A DNA stretch of 64,000 nt from Paenibacillus sp. PCH8 (lineage in GTDB: Bacteria > Bacillota > Bacilli > Paenibacillales > Paenibacillaceae): NCBI RefSeq assembly GCF_002968835.1, contig NZ_PKQK01000002.1, positions 310,001-374,000 of the forward strand. The letters run 5' to 3'. Below are positions 35,302 through 44,029 of this stretch, one piece after another. The notes below the pieces were generated by a model. The model was not told the DNA's origin. It made no database searches and saw nothing but the letters and a program-made list of their open reading frames with translations. Every line of letters begins with the position of its first letter. Position 1 is the first letter of the stretch. The position numbers and the translations under genes were made by a program.

Positions 35302-35700
35302 CTAGAAAAATCCTGGTGGACGTGGGCCCGGTCCATAAGGTCCGAATCCAGGTCCCGATCCATATCCTCCCCCAAGTCCACCAGGTCCTCCAGCTCCATA
35401 TCCAGGGCCATAACCTGGGCCACAACCTGGGCCGCATCCAGGGCCTGAGCCCGGACCAGGCCCAAATCCGGGGCCTTGGCCATAAGCATAAGGCAGTGTC
35501 GCAATCGCGAGCAGATCGAACAATACCAGTGGCAGAATAGCTTTTGTTCGTACTTTCTTACTGCCCAAACGCTTCAATACGAGTTTATTTTGAGATACTT
35601 TTAACAGCTTCCCAGTAACCCGAGTGCCGTCTTTTTTGATTGCAACAATGTTTTTGCCTATTAATTTCATCGCTTCAGTACGCGTAACTTGTTGTTTCAT
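35302..35700 (-). CDS. Gly/Pro/Cys/Tyr-rich low-complexity protein with basic N-terminal domain
   Basis: 132 residues in two parts. Residues 1-50 are basic and beta-like (IGKNIVAIKKDGTRVTGKLLKVSQNKLVLKR), resembling a small Sm-like barrel. After a short hydrophobic stretch (LPLVLFDLLAIATLPYAYG), the last ~60 residues are almost only Gly and Pro with Phe, Tyr and two Cys in GPG-x units. Gly-rich tails of this kind occur in spore-coat proteins; a coat role is a guess. A very strong GAGGAGGAGGGG site precedes the ATG, so high expression is likely. Confidence 0.7.
   Translation of the reverse strand: MKQQVTRTEAMKLIGKNIVAIKKDGTRVTGKLLKVSQNKLVLKRLGSKKVRTKAILPLVLFDLLAIATLPYAYGQGPGFGPGPGSGPGCGPGCGPGYGPGYGAGGPGGLGGGYGSGPGFGPYGPGPRPPGFF
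35335..35480 (-). repeat. GPG-coding low-complexity repeat tract
   Basis: Degenerate 6-9 base units (CCAGGNCC, TGGGCC types) code the GPG-x tail of the preceding protein. Such a tract is prone to slippage and to length variation between strains. Confidence 0.65.
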
Positions 35701-35848
35701 ACTTTCCCCTCCTCCTCGGATCGTTCAGAACAGTGTATTCGTCCAAGACTAGATTCGCCTGTTTCATTGTCCCTACCTGAAAATATAGGTATCCAATATG
35801 AGCAACCAGCTCAGTGATTTGTTAGAGGAGAAGGAATTTAAAGAGAAT

Positions 35849-35880
35849 TAAAAAAGAGCCCGCACAAGGCGGACCCCTCT
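35849..35880 (-). terminator. Terminator after the nucleoside transporter operon
   Basis: On the minus strand AGAG-GTCCGC and GTGCGG-CTCT pair (short internal mismatch), followed by six Ts. Confidence 0.75.
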
Positions 35881-35920
35881 ATCAAACCAATGAATATTTA
35901 ACTTGATATGCCGGAGGTTG

Positions 35921-36883
35921 TTACCTTTTACCCGGATCATATGCTTCACCCAGTGCAGAAGGAGCCGAAGAACGTCCGACCGCAGCCACCAGAACGATAA
36001 TGGTAAGCAGGTAAGGCAACATATAAATAATTTCCTGGGGAATACTTTGTGACCATTCGAACAACTGTACATAGTTTCGAATCGCTTGCGAGAATCCAAA
36101 GAACACAGCCGCACCAAAAGCACCAATCGGATTCCATTTACCAAAGATCATAGCTGCAATGGCAATATAACCTTGGCCGGAAACCGTATTGTGTGAGAAC
36201 GTGCCTGTTGTCGTCAACGTAATCGCTGCACCACCAATAGCTGCAAGCGCACCACTGATCATAACAGCAACATAGCGGTAACGACGCACTTTAACACCTA
36301 CTGTATCTGCTGCACTTGGATGTTCACCAACAGAACGGAGACGAAGACCAAAAGGTGTTTTGAACATGATGTAATACGTCAGGAATACGAACAAGATTGC
36401 CAGATATGTCGTTGGATATACGTTCTTGAAGAAAGCTTCTCCAAGCAAAGGAATCTCTTTCAAGAACGGCACATCAAACTTACTGAAGCCCTGAACCAAC
36501 GGTGAATCACCAGAACCTTCAAACAACAATTTAACCAAGTACAATGTACTTCCTGCTGCCAAAAAGTTAATAACGATACCACTGATAATCTGGTCAGCTT
36601 TGAATGTGATAGATGCAACAGCATGAATCAGCGATACCAATACGCCCAGCACAATCGCGAGAAGGACACCCATCCAGGCCGATGTGGTTCCACCCATGCC
36701 CGCTTCTTGCGCATAGTGTGCACCGATTCCAGCTGCAAAAGCACCAAAGACCATGAAACCTTCAAGTCCGAGGTTAGTCACACCTGATTTTTCTGAAAAA
36801 ATTCCGCCGAGGGATGCAAAAATCAATGCCGTAGCAAAGACAAGCGTCGTATTGATAATTTGCCCAATTGTCAACAAGTCCAT
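35921..36883 (-). CDS. Nucleoside ABC transporter permease, NupQ/YufQ-like
   Basis: 320 residues with about nine hydrophobic helices. The N-terminal region GGIFSEKSGVTNLGLEGFMVFGAFAAG and the EHPSAADTVGVKVRRYRY loop (the coupling loop to the ATPase) are hallmarks of the BMP-linked permease family. With the frameshifted partner permease it would form the membrane channel of a purine-nucleoside importer. Its ATG follows the stop of the upstream permease directly. Last gene of the operon lipoprotein - ATPase - permease - permease. Confidence 0.9.
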   Translation of the reverse strand: MDLLTIGQIINTTLVFATALIFASLGGIFSEKSGVTNLGLEGFMVFGAFAAGIGAHYAQEAGMGGTTSAWMGVLLAIVLGVLVSLIHAVASITFKADQIISGIVINFLAAGSTLYLVKLLFEGSGDSPLVQGFSKFDVPFLKEIPLLGEAFFKNVYPTTYLAILFVFLTYYIMFKTPFGLRLRSVGEHPSAADTVGVKVRRYRYVAVMISGALAAIGGAAITLTTTGTFSHNTVSGQGYIAIAAMIFGKWNPIGAFGAAVFFGFSQAIRNYVQLFEWSQSIPQEIIYMLPYLLTIIVLVAAVGRSSAPSALGEAYDPGKR

Positions 36884-37962
36884 CTACAACACCTTCTCTT
36901 TCTTGCGCTTCGAATAGAACGGTTTAAGTATCCAGCGCACGATGCCCTGTGCCGCGATGAAGAAGATAATCGAACCGATCACAATCCGAATAATCTCAGG
37001 CGGAACATCCGCAGCAAAGCTCATACCTGCAGATCCGTACGTGAGGGTACCGAACAGCACTGCTCCCAACAACACCCCAAACGGATGATTCAGGCCAATC
37101 AGGGCAACCGCTATGCCGTCAAAACCAGTACCTGGCGACCCCGACATGACAGTTTGGTATTGGAAGACACCTAGCACCTGGAATGCACCACCAAGACCAG
37201 CAAGCATACCACTGATGAACATCGCTTTTACGATATTCCGGTTCACATGCATACCTGCATATTCAGCCGCATTAGGGTTGTAGCCTACTGCGCGGATTTC
37301 ATAACCCTGTTTGGTTTTCCACATATAGATATAAAAGAGTACAGCCATCACAATGGCAATCAACGTCCCCATGTGCACACGAGAGTTGCCCATCAGTTCA
37401 GAGAGCCATGTCAGACTGATCGAAGCTGATTCGCTGATATCCACGGAACGATTCTCGCCCTTTAACAGCAAGAATTGGCGTACGATAAGATTGGCCAGAT
37501 ACAGACCAATCCAGTTCAGCATGATACTGCTGATTACTTCATTGACCCCACGTGCCGCTTTCAAGTAACCAGCAATGGCTGCCCAAAGACCACCAAAGAG
37601 CGCACCGGCAAGCAAAGCCAGCGGAGCATGGAGGTAGATCGGCAAACCTGCAAATTTAACACCTACAAATGTTGCAGCTGTCATTCCGACGAGAAATTGG
37701 CCTTCTCCCCGATGTTAAACAACCCTGCACGTGAAGCAAATGCAAATGCAAGTCCAGTCATGATCAGCGGCGTCATTTCCCGCACGGCTTCACCAAAATT
37801 GTACATGTCTCCAAATACCTTGGTGAACAAGGCACCATAGGCTTCAATTGGATTGTATCCACCAACCAGCATGACTACACCACCGAGAATAAGCCCCATA
37901 ATGATGGCTACTACAGGCAAAATGAATGAATCTCGGGTAAACCATTTCAATACGTTACTCAT
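36884..37962 (-). pseudogene. Nucleoside ABC transporter permease, NupP/YufP-like, frameshifted
   Basis: Two frames make one permease. 37681-37962 codes the N-terminal 93 codons up to GLFNIGEKANFSSE-stop, and 36884-37684 codes the remainder from MTAATFVG. Family members read GLFNIG-x-EGQ-x-LVG at this place. Adding one base within 37703-37710 (after GGGG on the minus strand) restores IG-x-EGQFLVGMTAATFVG and a normal 359-residue protein. The span of 1079 bases is one short of a multiple of three. The other parts look fully conserved, with no further stops. The cause may be a sequencing error in the G-run, or a recent mutation that would inactivate the importer. Its start overlaps the ATPase stop by 8 bases. 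Confidence 0.88.
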
Positions 37963-39493
37963 GCGCAGTACCTCTCTTTTGGGTGCTGCCCGCCATCATC
38001 AAGCCGAGCTCCCTGTCATTGGTTTCTTCCGGCAGCACCTCACCTACGATCTGCCCTTCATAGATGACAGCAATTCGGTCAGATACATTGATAATCTCAT
38101 CAAGCTCAAATGAAATGAGCAGAACAGCCTTGCCTTGATCCCGTTGTGCAATCAGTTGCTTTTGCACGAACTCAATAGCCCCTACGTCCAAGCCACGAGT
38201 TGGCTGGGCAGCGATAAGAAGTTCAGGGTTTTTATCGATCTCACGGGCGATAATGGCTTTCTGCTGATTTCCTCCGGACAAGGAACGGGCTTTGGTCTCG
38301 ATACTTGGTGTACGCACATCAAATGCCTCCACAAGTCGTTTCGCTTGCTTTTTGATGGCATCAAAGTTAAGGAACCCTTTACGAGTGTATGGTGCTTTGT
38401 AGTAGGATTCCAGGACGATATTTTCACTCACTGAAAAATCAAGAACAAGTCCGTGTTTGTGTCGATCTTCAGGAATATGAGCCACACCCGACTCCGAAAT
38501 ATGGCGCGGCGAATGATTGGACAGCTCCTTGCCCTCCAAACGAATTGATCCACTCTCTACTTTACGAAGTCCGGTAAGGGCTTCAATCAGTTCACTTTGC
38601 CCATTACCATCAACGCCTGCAATTCCGACAATCTCTCCTGCACGGACGTTCAGGTTAAGCTGATTAAGAACCGAGATACCTTCTTTATTTTTGGCAGTCA
38701 ATTTGCTGATTTCGAGCACATTTGCTCCCGGTGTAGCAGGCGTTTTGTCTACTTTAAAGGTGACATTCCGTCCAACCATTTTCTCTGCCAGTTCATTAGG
38801 ATTCGTTTCCGATGTTTTGACCGAATCAATCACTTTACCCCGACGAATAATCGTTACCGTATCCGAGATTTCCATGATTTCTTTCAGTTTGTGCGTGATT
38901 AAAATAATGGACTTGCCTTCAGCTACAAGCTTCTTCATGATGATCATCAGTTCTTTGATCTCTTGAGGTGTCAATACAGCTGTAGGTTCGTCAAAAATAA
39001 GAATGTCCGCACCGCGATACAACGTTTTAACAATCTCCACCCGTTGTTGCATTCCGACAGAAATATCATGGATCTTCGCATGAGGATTGACCTTGAGTCC
39101 ATACTGCTCGGACAAGCGCTGCACTTCAGCAGCCGCTTTTTTATAATTAATATTGAGACCCTTCGTAGGTTCAGATCCCAAAATAATGTTCTCTGTTACC
39201 GTGAACGGCTGTACAAGCTTAAAGTGCTGATGCACCATTCCGATGCCAAGATCGATCGCGCGGTTAGGGCTGTCGATGATGACAGGCTTGCCATTCACTT
39301 CAATGGAACCTTCATCCGGCTGATAGAGACCAAAAACAATGTTCATCAACGTTGACTTACCAGCGCCGTTTTCGCCCAGTAAAGCGTGGATCTCGCCTTT
39401 ACGAAGCTGAAGGCTGATAGCGTCGTTGGCAACAATGCCTGGGAAACGCTTCGTAATTTGTTTTAACTCAACGACGGGGGTTGCTGCACCCAT
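37955..39493 (-). CDS. Nucleoside ABC transporter ATPase, NupO/YufO-like
   Basis: 512 residues with two ABC cassettes, as in sugar/nucleoside importers. Cassette 1: Walker A GENGAGKST, signature ISVGMQQRVEIVK, Walker B LIFDEPTAVLTPQE. Cassette 2: GVDGNGQSEL (degenerate Walker A lacking the Lys-Ser/Thr), LSGGNQQKAIIAREI and LLIAAQPTRGLD (the usual Walker B glutamate position is Gln). One active and one degenerate cassette is usual for this family. It drives nucleoside uptake with the two permeases and the lipoprotein. First of the three cytosolic/membrane genes after the lipoprotein. Confidence 0.93.
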   Translation of the reverse strand: MGAATPVVELKQITKRFPGIVANDAISLQLRKGEIHALLGENGAGKSTLMNIVFGLYQPDEGSIEVNGKPVIIDSPNRAIDLGIGMVHQHFKLVQPFTVTENIILGSEPTKGLNINYKKAAAEVQRLSEQYGLKVNPHAKIHDISVGMQQRVEIVKTLYRGADILIFDEPTAVLTPQEIKELMIIMKKLVAEGKSIILITHKLKEIMEISDTVTIIRRGKVIDSVKTSETNPNELAEKMVGRNVTFKVDKTPATPGANVLEISKLTAKNKEGISVLNQLNLNVRAGEIVGIAGVDGNGQSELIEALTGLRKVESGSIRLEGKELSNHSPRHISESGVAHIPEDRHKHGLVLDFSVSENIVLESYYKAPYTRKGFLNFDAIKKQAKRLVEAFDVRTPSIETKARSLSGGNQQKAIIAREIDKNPELLIAAQPTRGLDVGAIEFVQKQLIAQRDQGKAVLLISFELDEIINVSDRIAVIYEGQIVGEVLPEETNDRELGLMMAGSTQKRGTAHE

Positions 39494-39626
39494 GTAATCA
39501 CCCTTATAACTGAATTAGTGTGGTTCCGAAAACGTAAGAAAAGCTCCTACCGGAGCGTTGATGCACAGTAACCTTGTACAATTGTTACGATGACTTGATC
39601 AAATGTTCCTGTCCTTACAATCATAA

Positions 39627-39644
39627 GGCCGGTCAAGACCGGCC
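39627..39644 (-). promoter_or_regulatory. Hairpin between the lipoprotein and ATPase genes
   Basis: GGCCGGTC-AA-GACCGGCC, a perfect 8-base inverted repeat in a 184-base intercistronic gap, with only a weak T-run after it. It probably protects the lipoprotein part of the transcript or lets only part of transcription through, giving more binding protein than transporter. Confidence 0.6.
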
Positions 39645-39677
39645 CTGATGATTATTCTTTTCACAGCTCAGTTCAAA

Positions 39678-40718
39678 TTACTCTGTAGGTACTTTGATTT
39701 CGCCGCTGATGATTTTTTCTTTGTACTCTTCAACTTTGGCAAGTGTATCAGCAGATACATTGGCAGTTGAAGTATCAGCAATACCTACACCGTTTTCTTT
39801 CAAAGTCAGGTTCTCGGAACCACCCTTGAATGTTCCATCGATTACTTCTTGGTTCACGCGTTTAACTGCTTCGTCAACTTTTTTGATCATGGAAGTCAGT
39901 GTGATTTCATCACCAAACTCAATGGATTGGTCTTTGTCTACACCAATAACCCATACTTCTTGTCCTTGCTTCTTACGAGCGCCTGCTTCATTAAACACGC
40001 CGTTACCAGTAGCACCAGAAGCGTGGAAAATGATGTCTACGCCTTGGTTGTACATTGTAGCTGCTGCTGCTTTACCAAGGTCAGGTTTATCAAAAGCACC
40101 TGTGTAGTTAGAGATGAACTCAGCATCAGGATTTACAGCCTTAACGCCTTCTCTGAAACCTACTTCAAACTTTTTGATCAACGGGCTGTCCATACCACCA
40201 ACAAATCCTACTTTATTCGTTTTTGTTGTAAGACCAGCTACAACACCAACCAGGTAAGATCCTTCTTCTTCAGCAAATGTTACCGATTTAACGTTAGGAA
40301 CATCAACTACACTGTCAATGATCGCAAGTTTGGAATCAGGGTTTTGCTCAGCAACCGTTTTGATTGCATCAGCCAGTTGGAAACCGATACCCCAAGTCAG
40401 GTCATATCCGTTTTTAACGAATTCGTTCAGGTTAGGAATGTACTCTTCATCGGATTTACTTTGCAGGTATTTAACTGCTGTCCCTGTTTCAGTTTCAGTC
40501 GCTTGCAGAGCTTCCCAAGCAGATTGGTTGAAAGATTTGTCATTAACTCCACCTACGTCAGTAACCATACCGATTTGCAAATCGGATTTAGTTTCAGTGG
40601 GAGTGCCACCTGTATCTCCTCCGGCATTTGTTTCTTCTTTCGGTTTGCTACCGCAACCTGCGAGCATAACCGATACCGCCAGCAACATTACCAAAGACAA
40701 GCTAAGCATCTTTTTCAT
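39678..40718 (-). CDS. BMP family nucleoside-binding lipoprotein, NupN/YufN-like
   Basis: 346 residues. A lipoprotein signal ends in VMLAGC (Cys at about residue 22), followed by a Gly/Thr-rich linker and the BMP/PnrA domain: IGMVTDVGGVNDKSFNQSAWE, LAIIDSVVDVPNVKSVTFAEEEGSYLVG, GFVGGMDSPLIKKFEVGFREG and DIIFHASGATGNGVF. The Asp, Phe and Asn residues of the nucleoside pocket are in the first motif. It captures purine nucleosides outside the cell for the downstream ABC importer. ATG behind a GGGGG ribosome site. Confidence 0.94.
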   Translation of the reverse strand: MKKMLSLSLVMLLAVSVMLAGCGSKPKEETNAGGDTGGTPTETKSDLQIGMVTDVGGVNDKSFNQSAWEALQATETETGTAVKYLQSKSDEEYIPNLNEFVKNGYDLTWGIGFQLADAIKTVAEQNPDSKLAIIDSVVDVPNVKSVTFAEEEGSYLVGVVAGLTTKTNKVGFVGGMDSPLIKKFEVGFREGVKAVNPDAEFISNYTGAFDKPDLGKAAAATMYNQGVDIIFHASGATGNGVFNEAGARKKQGQEVWVIGVDKDQSIEFGDEITLTSMIKKVDEAVKRVNQEVIDGTFKGGSENLTLKENGVGIADTSTANVSADTLAKVEEYKEKIISGEIKVPTE

Positions 40719-41253
40719 TTTCTCTTTTTCCCCCTTAATGATATATCCCTCATTCCAACCCAGCCTACATTGAATTGTTCAACAGATAGCAGGAATGACT
40801 TTTAAGCAGAATGTATGGTTTCTTCGACATTAAAAGCGCATTCTTACCCTTGGAGCATCCCATCACCTGTCGAAAATCCGAACATTATGACATGGAGAGA
40901 AACATTTAGGACTTGCCTACTAGAGGTGATTATACAATCAACCAGTGTTAAAATCCAGATGTTTCATCACCAAATATCACATATTTTTGTTCTTTTTTTA
41001 TTGAAAGCGCTTAATAATTTAACGTTTTAACACACTAACGTTACAACGATGTGATGTTATATGACAAAAATATGCCGCAGACTTCAGTGACAATTGAAAA
41101 TCATCTGTTTTTATTTGTATTATTTCACCGTTCGTATTTTATGTATTCCCATGGTCTGTTATTCATCCGTCATCTGATTTCATTATTCCCTTGCAGACAA
41201 TAGCCTATTCGCTCTAATCATTCAGAAGTTCATCTTCAAATTTCTTAAAGCCG
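40719..41253. other. Non-coding stretch between the BMP gene and rplT
   Basis: No gene of credible coding character. On the minus strand a TATAAT at 40929-40934, with only a weak -35 (TGGATT at 40952-40957), could start a leader of about 200 bases for the BMP gene. The stretch 41015-41220 is AT-rich and shows nothing that I can name. Confidence 0.5.
41002..41015 (+). promoter_or_regulatory. cre-like site upstream of the nucleoside transporter
   Basis: TGAAAGCGCTTAAT matches the CcpA consensus TGWAARCGYTWNCW at all but one position. It lies about 70 bases upstream of the candidate -10 box, a position more typical of activation than of repression. Confidence 0.5.
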
Positions 41254-41283
41254 TAAAAAAAGCCGCCATAGGTACGGCGGCTT
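41254..41283 (-). terminator. Terminator after rplT
   Basis: AAGCCGCC and GGCGGCTT form the stem around GTACCTAT and are followed by seven Ts on the minus strand. Confidence 0.9.
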
Positions 41284-41295
41284 GTATCATACAAT

Positions 41296-41655
41296 TTAAG
41301 CGTTGATTTTGCCTTTAGCTACAGTAGCCAAAGAGTTGAACGCATTGATGTCGTTAACGGCCAGATCAGCCAACATCTTGCGGTTCATGTCTACACCAGC
41401 AAGTTTCAAACCATGGATCAGTTTGTTGTAAGACAAACCATTCATACGTGCTGCAGCATTGATACGAACGATCCACAGTCTGCGGAAGTTACGTTTCGTG
41501 TTGCGACGGTCACGGTATGCGTATACCAGGGATTTCATTACTTGCTCGTTAGCTGTTTTAAAAATACGGTGTTTGGAACCGAAATAACCTCTTGCCAGTT
41601 TCAATACCTTTTTATGACGACGACGTACTACAAAACCGCCTTTGACTCTTGCCAT
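41296..41655 (-). CDS. rplT: Ribosomal protein L20
   Basis: 119 residues, full length. Begins [28 protein letters not shown] and contains the [26 protein letters not shown] helices that bind 23S rRNA. L20 is needed for early 50S assembly, and in Bacillus represses its own infC-rpmI-rplT operon through the leader. Last gene of that operon here, 89 bases after rpmI. Confidence 0.98.
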   Translation of the reverse strand: MARVKGGFVVRRRHKKVLKLARGYFGSKHRIFKTANEQVMKSLVYAYRDRRNTKRNFRRLWIVRINAAARMNGLSYNKLIHGLKLAGVDMNRKMLADLAVNDINAFNSLATVAKGKINA

Positions 41656-41744
41656 CTTAAAGAACCTCCCAAATAAATATTAAATGTATCCGTAGTATGT
41701 GTACGACCGAGGCCGATCCCCCATACGGAATGTACTATGTTTAA

Positions 41745-41948
41745 TTAGCCTTTCAAGTTAGCCAAACCTTGTTTCAAACGTTTAACATCCCCGGCAGCCA
41801 TAACTGGGTTACCGTTCAGAACGCGCTTAGCACGTTTTGATTTGTGGGAAAGCAAGTGATTTTTGTGTGCTTTGTAACGAAGGACTTTACCAGTACCGGT
41901 AATTTTGAAACGTCCTTTCAAACTGCTGTGAGTTTTCATTTTAGGCAT
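41745..41948 (-). CDS. rpmI: Ribosomal protein L35
   Basis: 67 residues, highly basic: MPKMKTHSSLKGRFKITGTGKVLRYKA, HKNHLLSHKSKRAKR, then a C-terminal KRLKQGLANLKG. A 50S subunit protein encoded between infC and rplT, as in nearly all Bacilli. Starts 24 bases after infC with a GGAGGAGG site. Confidence 0.98.
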   Translation of the reverse strand: MPKMKTHSSLKGRFKITGTGKVLRYKAHKNHLLSHKSKRAKRVLNGNPVMAAGDVKRLKQGLANLKG

Positions 41949-41972
41949 TTTGTGTTTCCTCCTCCAATGTTA

Positions 41973-42482
41973 TCAGGCTTTAGGAGCCAAAATCATGATC
42001 ATACTGCGGCCTTCCAATTTCGGTTGACGTTCAATGGTACAAAGTTCTGCAACTTCTACCTTAACGCGCTCCAAAATCCGTTGACCAATCGCGGCATGTG
42101 CAATTTCACGTCCGCGGTAACGAACAGAACATTTCACTTTGTCGCCTTCGTTCAAAAACTTAACTACATTACGAAGCTTCGTTTGATAATCGTTCTCCTC
42201 AATATTGGAACGGAACCATACTTCTTTAATGTCAACAATTTTCTGGTTCTTACGGGCTTCTTTGTCTTTCTTTTGTTGCTCATAACGGAACTTGCCATAG
42301 TCCATAATGCGACACACCGGCGGTTTAGCCTGTGGTGCCACATTGACCAGATCCAAATTCAGATCGATCGCCATTTGCAGTGCTTCGCGAATCGGCGTAA
42401 TCCCAATTTGTTCTCCTTCAGCTCCGACAAGGCGCACTTCCTTCGCCCGAATCTCATCATTAATCATGTGATCTTTACTAAT
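41973..42482 (-). CDS. infC: Translation initiation factor IF-3
   Basis: 169 residues starting at ATT (42480-42482), the rare start codon conserved in infC. A GGAGGTG site lies 7 bases upstream and the product begins ISKDHMINDEIRAKEVRL. The N-terminal domain is followed by a linker helix and the C-terminal 30S-binding domain (FRSNIEENDYQTKLRNVVKFL onward). It prevents subunit joining and checks the start codon; use of ATT in its own gene gives autocontrol. First gene of the operon, behind the L20-type leader. Confidence 0.97.
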   Translation of the reverse strand: MSKDHMINDEIRAKEVRLVGAEGEQIGITPIREALQMAIDLNLDLVNVAPQAKPPVCRIMDYGKFRYEQQKKDKEARKNQKIVDIKEVWFRSNIEENDYQTKLRNVVKFLNEGDKVKCSVRYRGREIAHAAIGQRILERVKVEVAELCTIERQPKLEGRSMIMILAPKA

Positions 42483-42525
42483 AACCGTCCACCTCCAGGT
42501 CATTTTGAATATCCTGTTACACAAA

Positions 42526-42690
42526 AATAAAAGGGATGCCGGTCTAGCTACCGACATCCCTGTAATCAACGCAATTCTTCATGAGTTATACACTTCATAA
42601 ATTATTGGGATCGCTGACCAGCCAACACTTGTTGGACAGGTGAGAAGTCGGACTTCTACTTGTGATTCCATTATTATTCTCTTAACGCAC
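42526..42690 (-). promoter_or_regulatory. L20-type autoregulatory leader with attenuator
   Basis: About 165 bases of leader end in a strong terminator hairpin: AGGGATG-TCGGT pairing with ACCGG-CATCCCT (42535-42558), then Ts. The upstream part can fold into further stems (GAAGTCCGACTTC at about 42644-42656 and CCAACAAGTGTTGG at about 42622-42635). This matches the known arrangement in which L20 binding promotes termination before infC. Confidence 0.8.
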
Positions 42691-42696
42691 TTGAAT

Positions 42697-42725
42697 ACTA
42701 TAACATCCACGAAAAACATTGTCAA
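42697..42725 (-). promoter_or_regulatory. Promoter of infC-rpmI-rplT
   Basis: A perfect TTGACA at 42720-42725 and TATAGT at 42697-42702, 17 bases apart. Confidence 0.88.
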
Positions 42726-42790
42726 CATCTTCACAATTTTTTTATAGTTACATTTCGAAGTTTGATATTGACGATTTCATGCTCGCTTTG

Positions 42791-44029
42791 TTATCCCTGT
42801 TTGCTCTGTACCTCATCCAAACGTACAACACGCGTATGTTGGGTGTGGCTCCACTGTTTGTTGTTCTGTGTGAAGAAAGCGTAGAACGTAATCGGGTACC
42901 ATGAAAGCAGGTAAATCGGGAACAAAATCAGATATAGATAAACTTTGGCAAAGGTAACCTTCTCCAGTGCCATCGACAACAGAAACGTCAGAATATTCAA
43001 GCCTATGGCTAAGAACCCAACCCACAGCGGGAAGTATCCATAGATATTCGCAATGTGCGGGCCATTGAATATGGCCATGTCTACCCACATCACAGCAGTC
43101 ATCAAAAACGTAAGCAATACTACGTACACATTGGCTCCATACACAGCAAGGTCAAATTTCACCAGGCTTCTTTCTTTAATCGCCTGCCAAAGCAGCGGGA
43201 AGAAGTATCTGCGTGCAACTGTAAAGTGGCCTTGCATCCAGCGCAGACGTTGTCTCGCTGAAGCTTTGAAGGTTAATGGTTTCTCATCAAATACTTTGGC
43301 ATCATAGTTGAAAACAGGATATACATTTTGCTGCACACTGCGCATCGTAAATTCCAGATCCTCAACCAGACTCGTAGCACCCCAACCAATTTCTTTCAGC
43401 AAATTGGTCTCGAAGCACATTCCGGTTCCTCCAAGGAAATTCGCCATTTTCAAATTATGACGAGACAACTGCCACAGACGGTTAATATACCAGTAGGATA
43501 CACCGTATGCCGCAGTAATCCATGAATCTTCCGGGTTCTTCGTATCAATGTATCCTTGAATAACACGCGAACCATTGCACAAGTCGTCATTCATCTCAAG
43601 CAAGAAGTTACGGTCAACCAGGTTATCCGCGTCAAACATAACAACTGCGTCATACTGACGTGGCAATTCCCACAGATATTTAAGCATCCATTCAATGGCG
43701 TACCCTTTACCTCTTAGATCGGCATTGGTACGTACACAAGCATTCAATCCATGTTCTCGAACAATTTGAGCCGTTCCATCCGTACAGTTATCACAGATAA
43801 CAAACACTTCGTACAGATCCTCAGGATAATCAAGTTGTTTCAAGTTCTCCATCAAGGCACCAATGACTTGTTCCTCATTGTGTGCTGCGACGAGTACAGC
43901 GAATGATTTTGTCGCCGGATAATGTTTCTTTTTCTTTTTCTTAACCAGACCGAACAGCGAAAACGTGAATTGGTACACGGCTAGCAGTGCCAGAATGACC
44001 TGCATCGTGACGAATATAGCGTCCATCAT
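42791..44029 (-). CDS. Membrane-bound processive glycosyltransferase, family 2
   Basis: 412 residues. An N-terminal membrane helix (about 4-26) is followed by a GT-A catalytic domain: LVAAHNEEQVIG, CDNCTDGT, the metal-binding DxD in VVMFDADNLVD, LVEDLEF and the QRLRW motif (QxxRW) typical of processive enzymes. Three or four C-terminal helices (about 290-395) complete a membrane channel-like region. It resembles chitin/hyaluronan-synthase-type and IcaA-like enzymes, so it probably makes or extends a surface polysaccharide. The sugar cannot be told. GGGGG site before ATG-ATG. Single-gene unit. Confidence 0.88.
   Translation of the reverse strand: MMDAIFVTMQVILALLAVYQFTFSLFGLVKKKKKKHYPATKSFAVLVAAHNEEQVIGALMENLKQLDYPEDLYEVFVICDNCTDGTAQIVREHGLNACVRTNADLRGKGYAIEWMLKYLWELPRQYDAVVMFDADNLVDRNFLLEMNDDLCNGSRVIQGYIDTKNPEDSWITAAYGVSYWYINRLWQLSRHNLKMANFLGGTGMCFETNLLKEIGWGATSLVEDLEFTMRSVQQNVYPVFNYDAKVFDEKPLTFKASARQRLRWMQGHFTVARRYFFPLLWQAIKERSLVKFDLAVYGANVYVVLLTFLMTAVMWVDMAIFNGPHIANIYGYFPLWVGFLAIGLNILTFLLSMALEKVTFAKVYLYLILFPIYLLSWYPITFYAFFTQNNKQWSHTQHTRVVRLDEVQSKQG

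Noticed and set aside
35335..35480. Short direct repeats resembling a small CRISPR array
   Set aside because: Units are 6-9 bases, contiguous, without unique spacers, and code the GPG tail of a protein. No cas genes are in the window.
37690..37715. Programmed -1 frameshift in the permease gene
   Set aside because: No X-XXY-YYZ heptamer in the right frame and no downstream pseudoknot is evident; a one-base deletion or sequencing error is simpler.
39849..40805. 318-codon plus-strand frame opposite the BMP lipoprotein gene
   Set aside because: Antisense shadow rich in Cys, Phe and Tyr, without a ribosome site; the minus-strand gene is clear.
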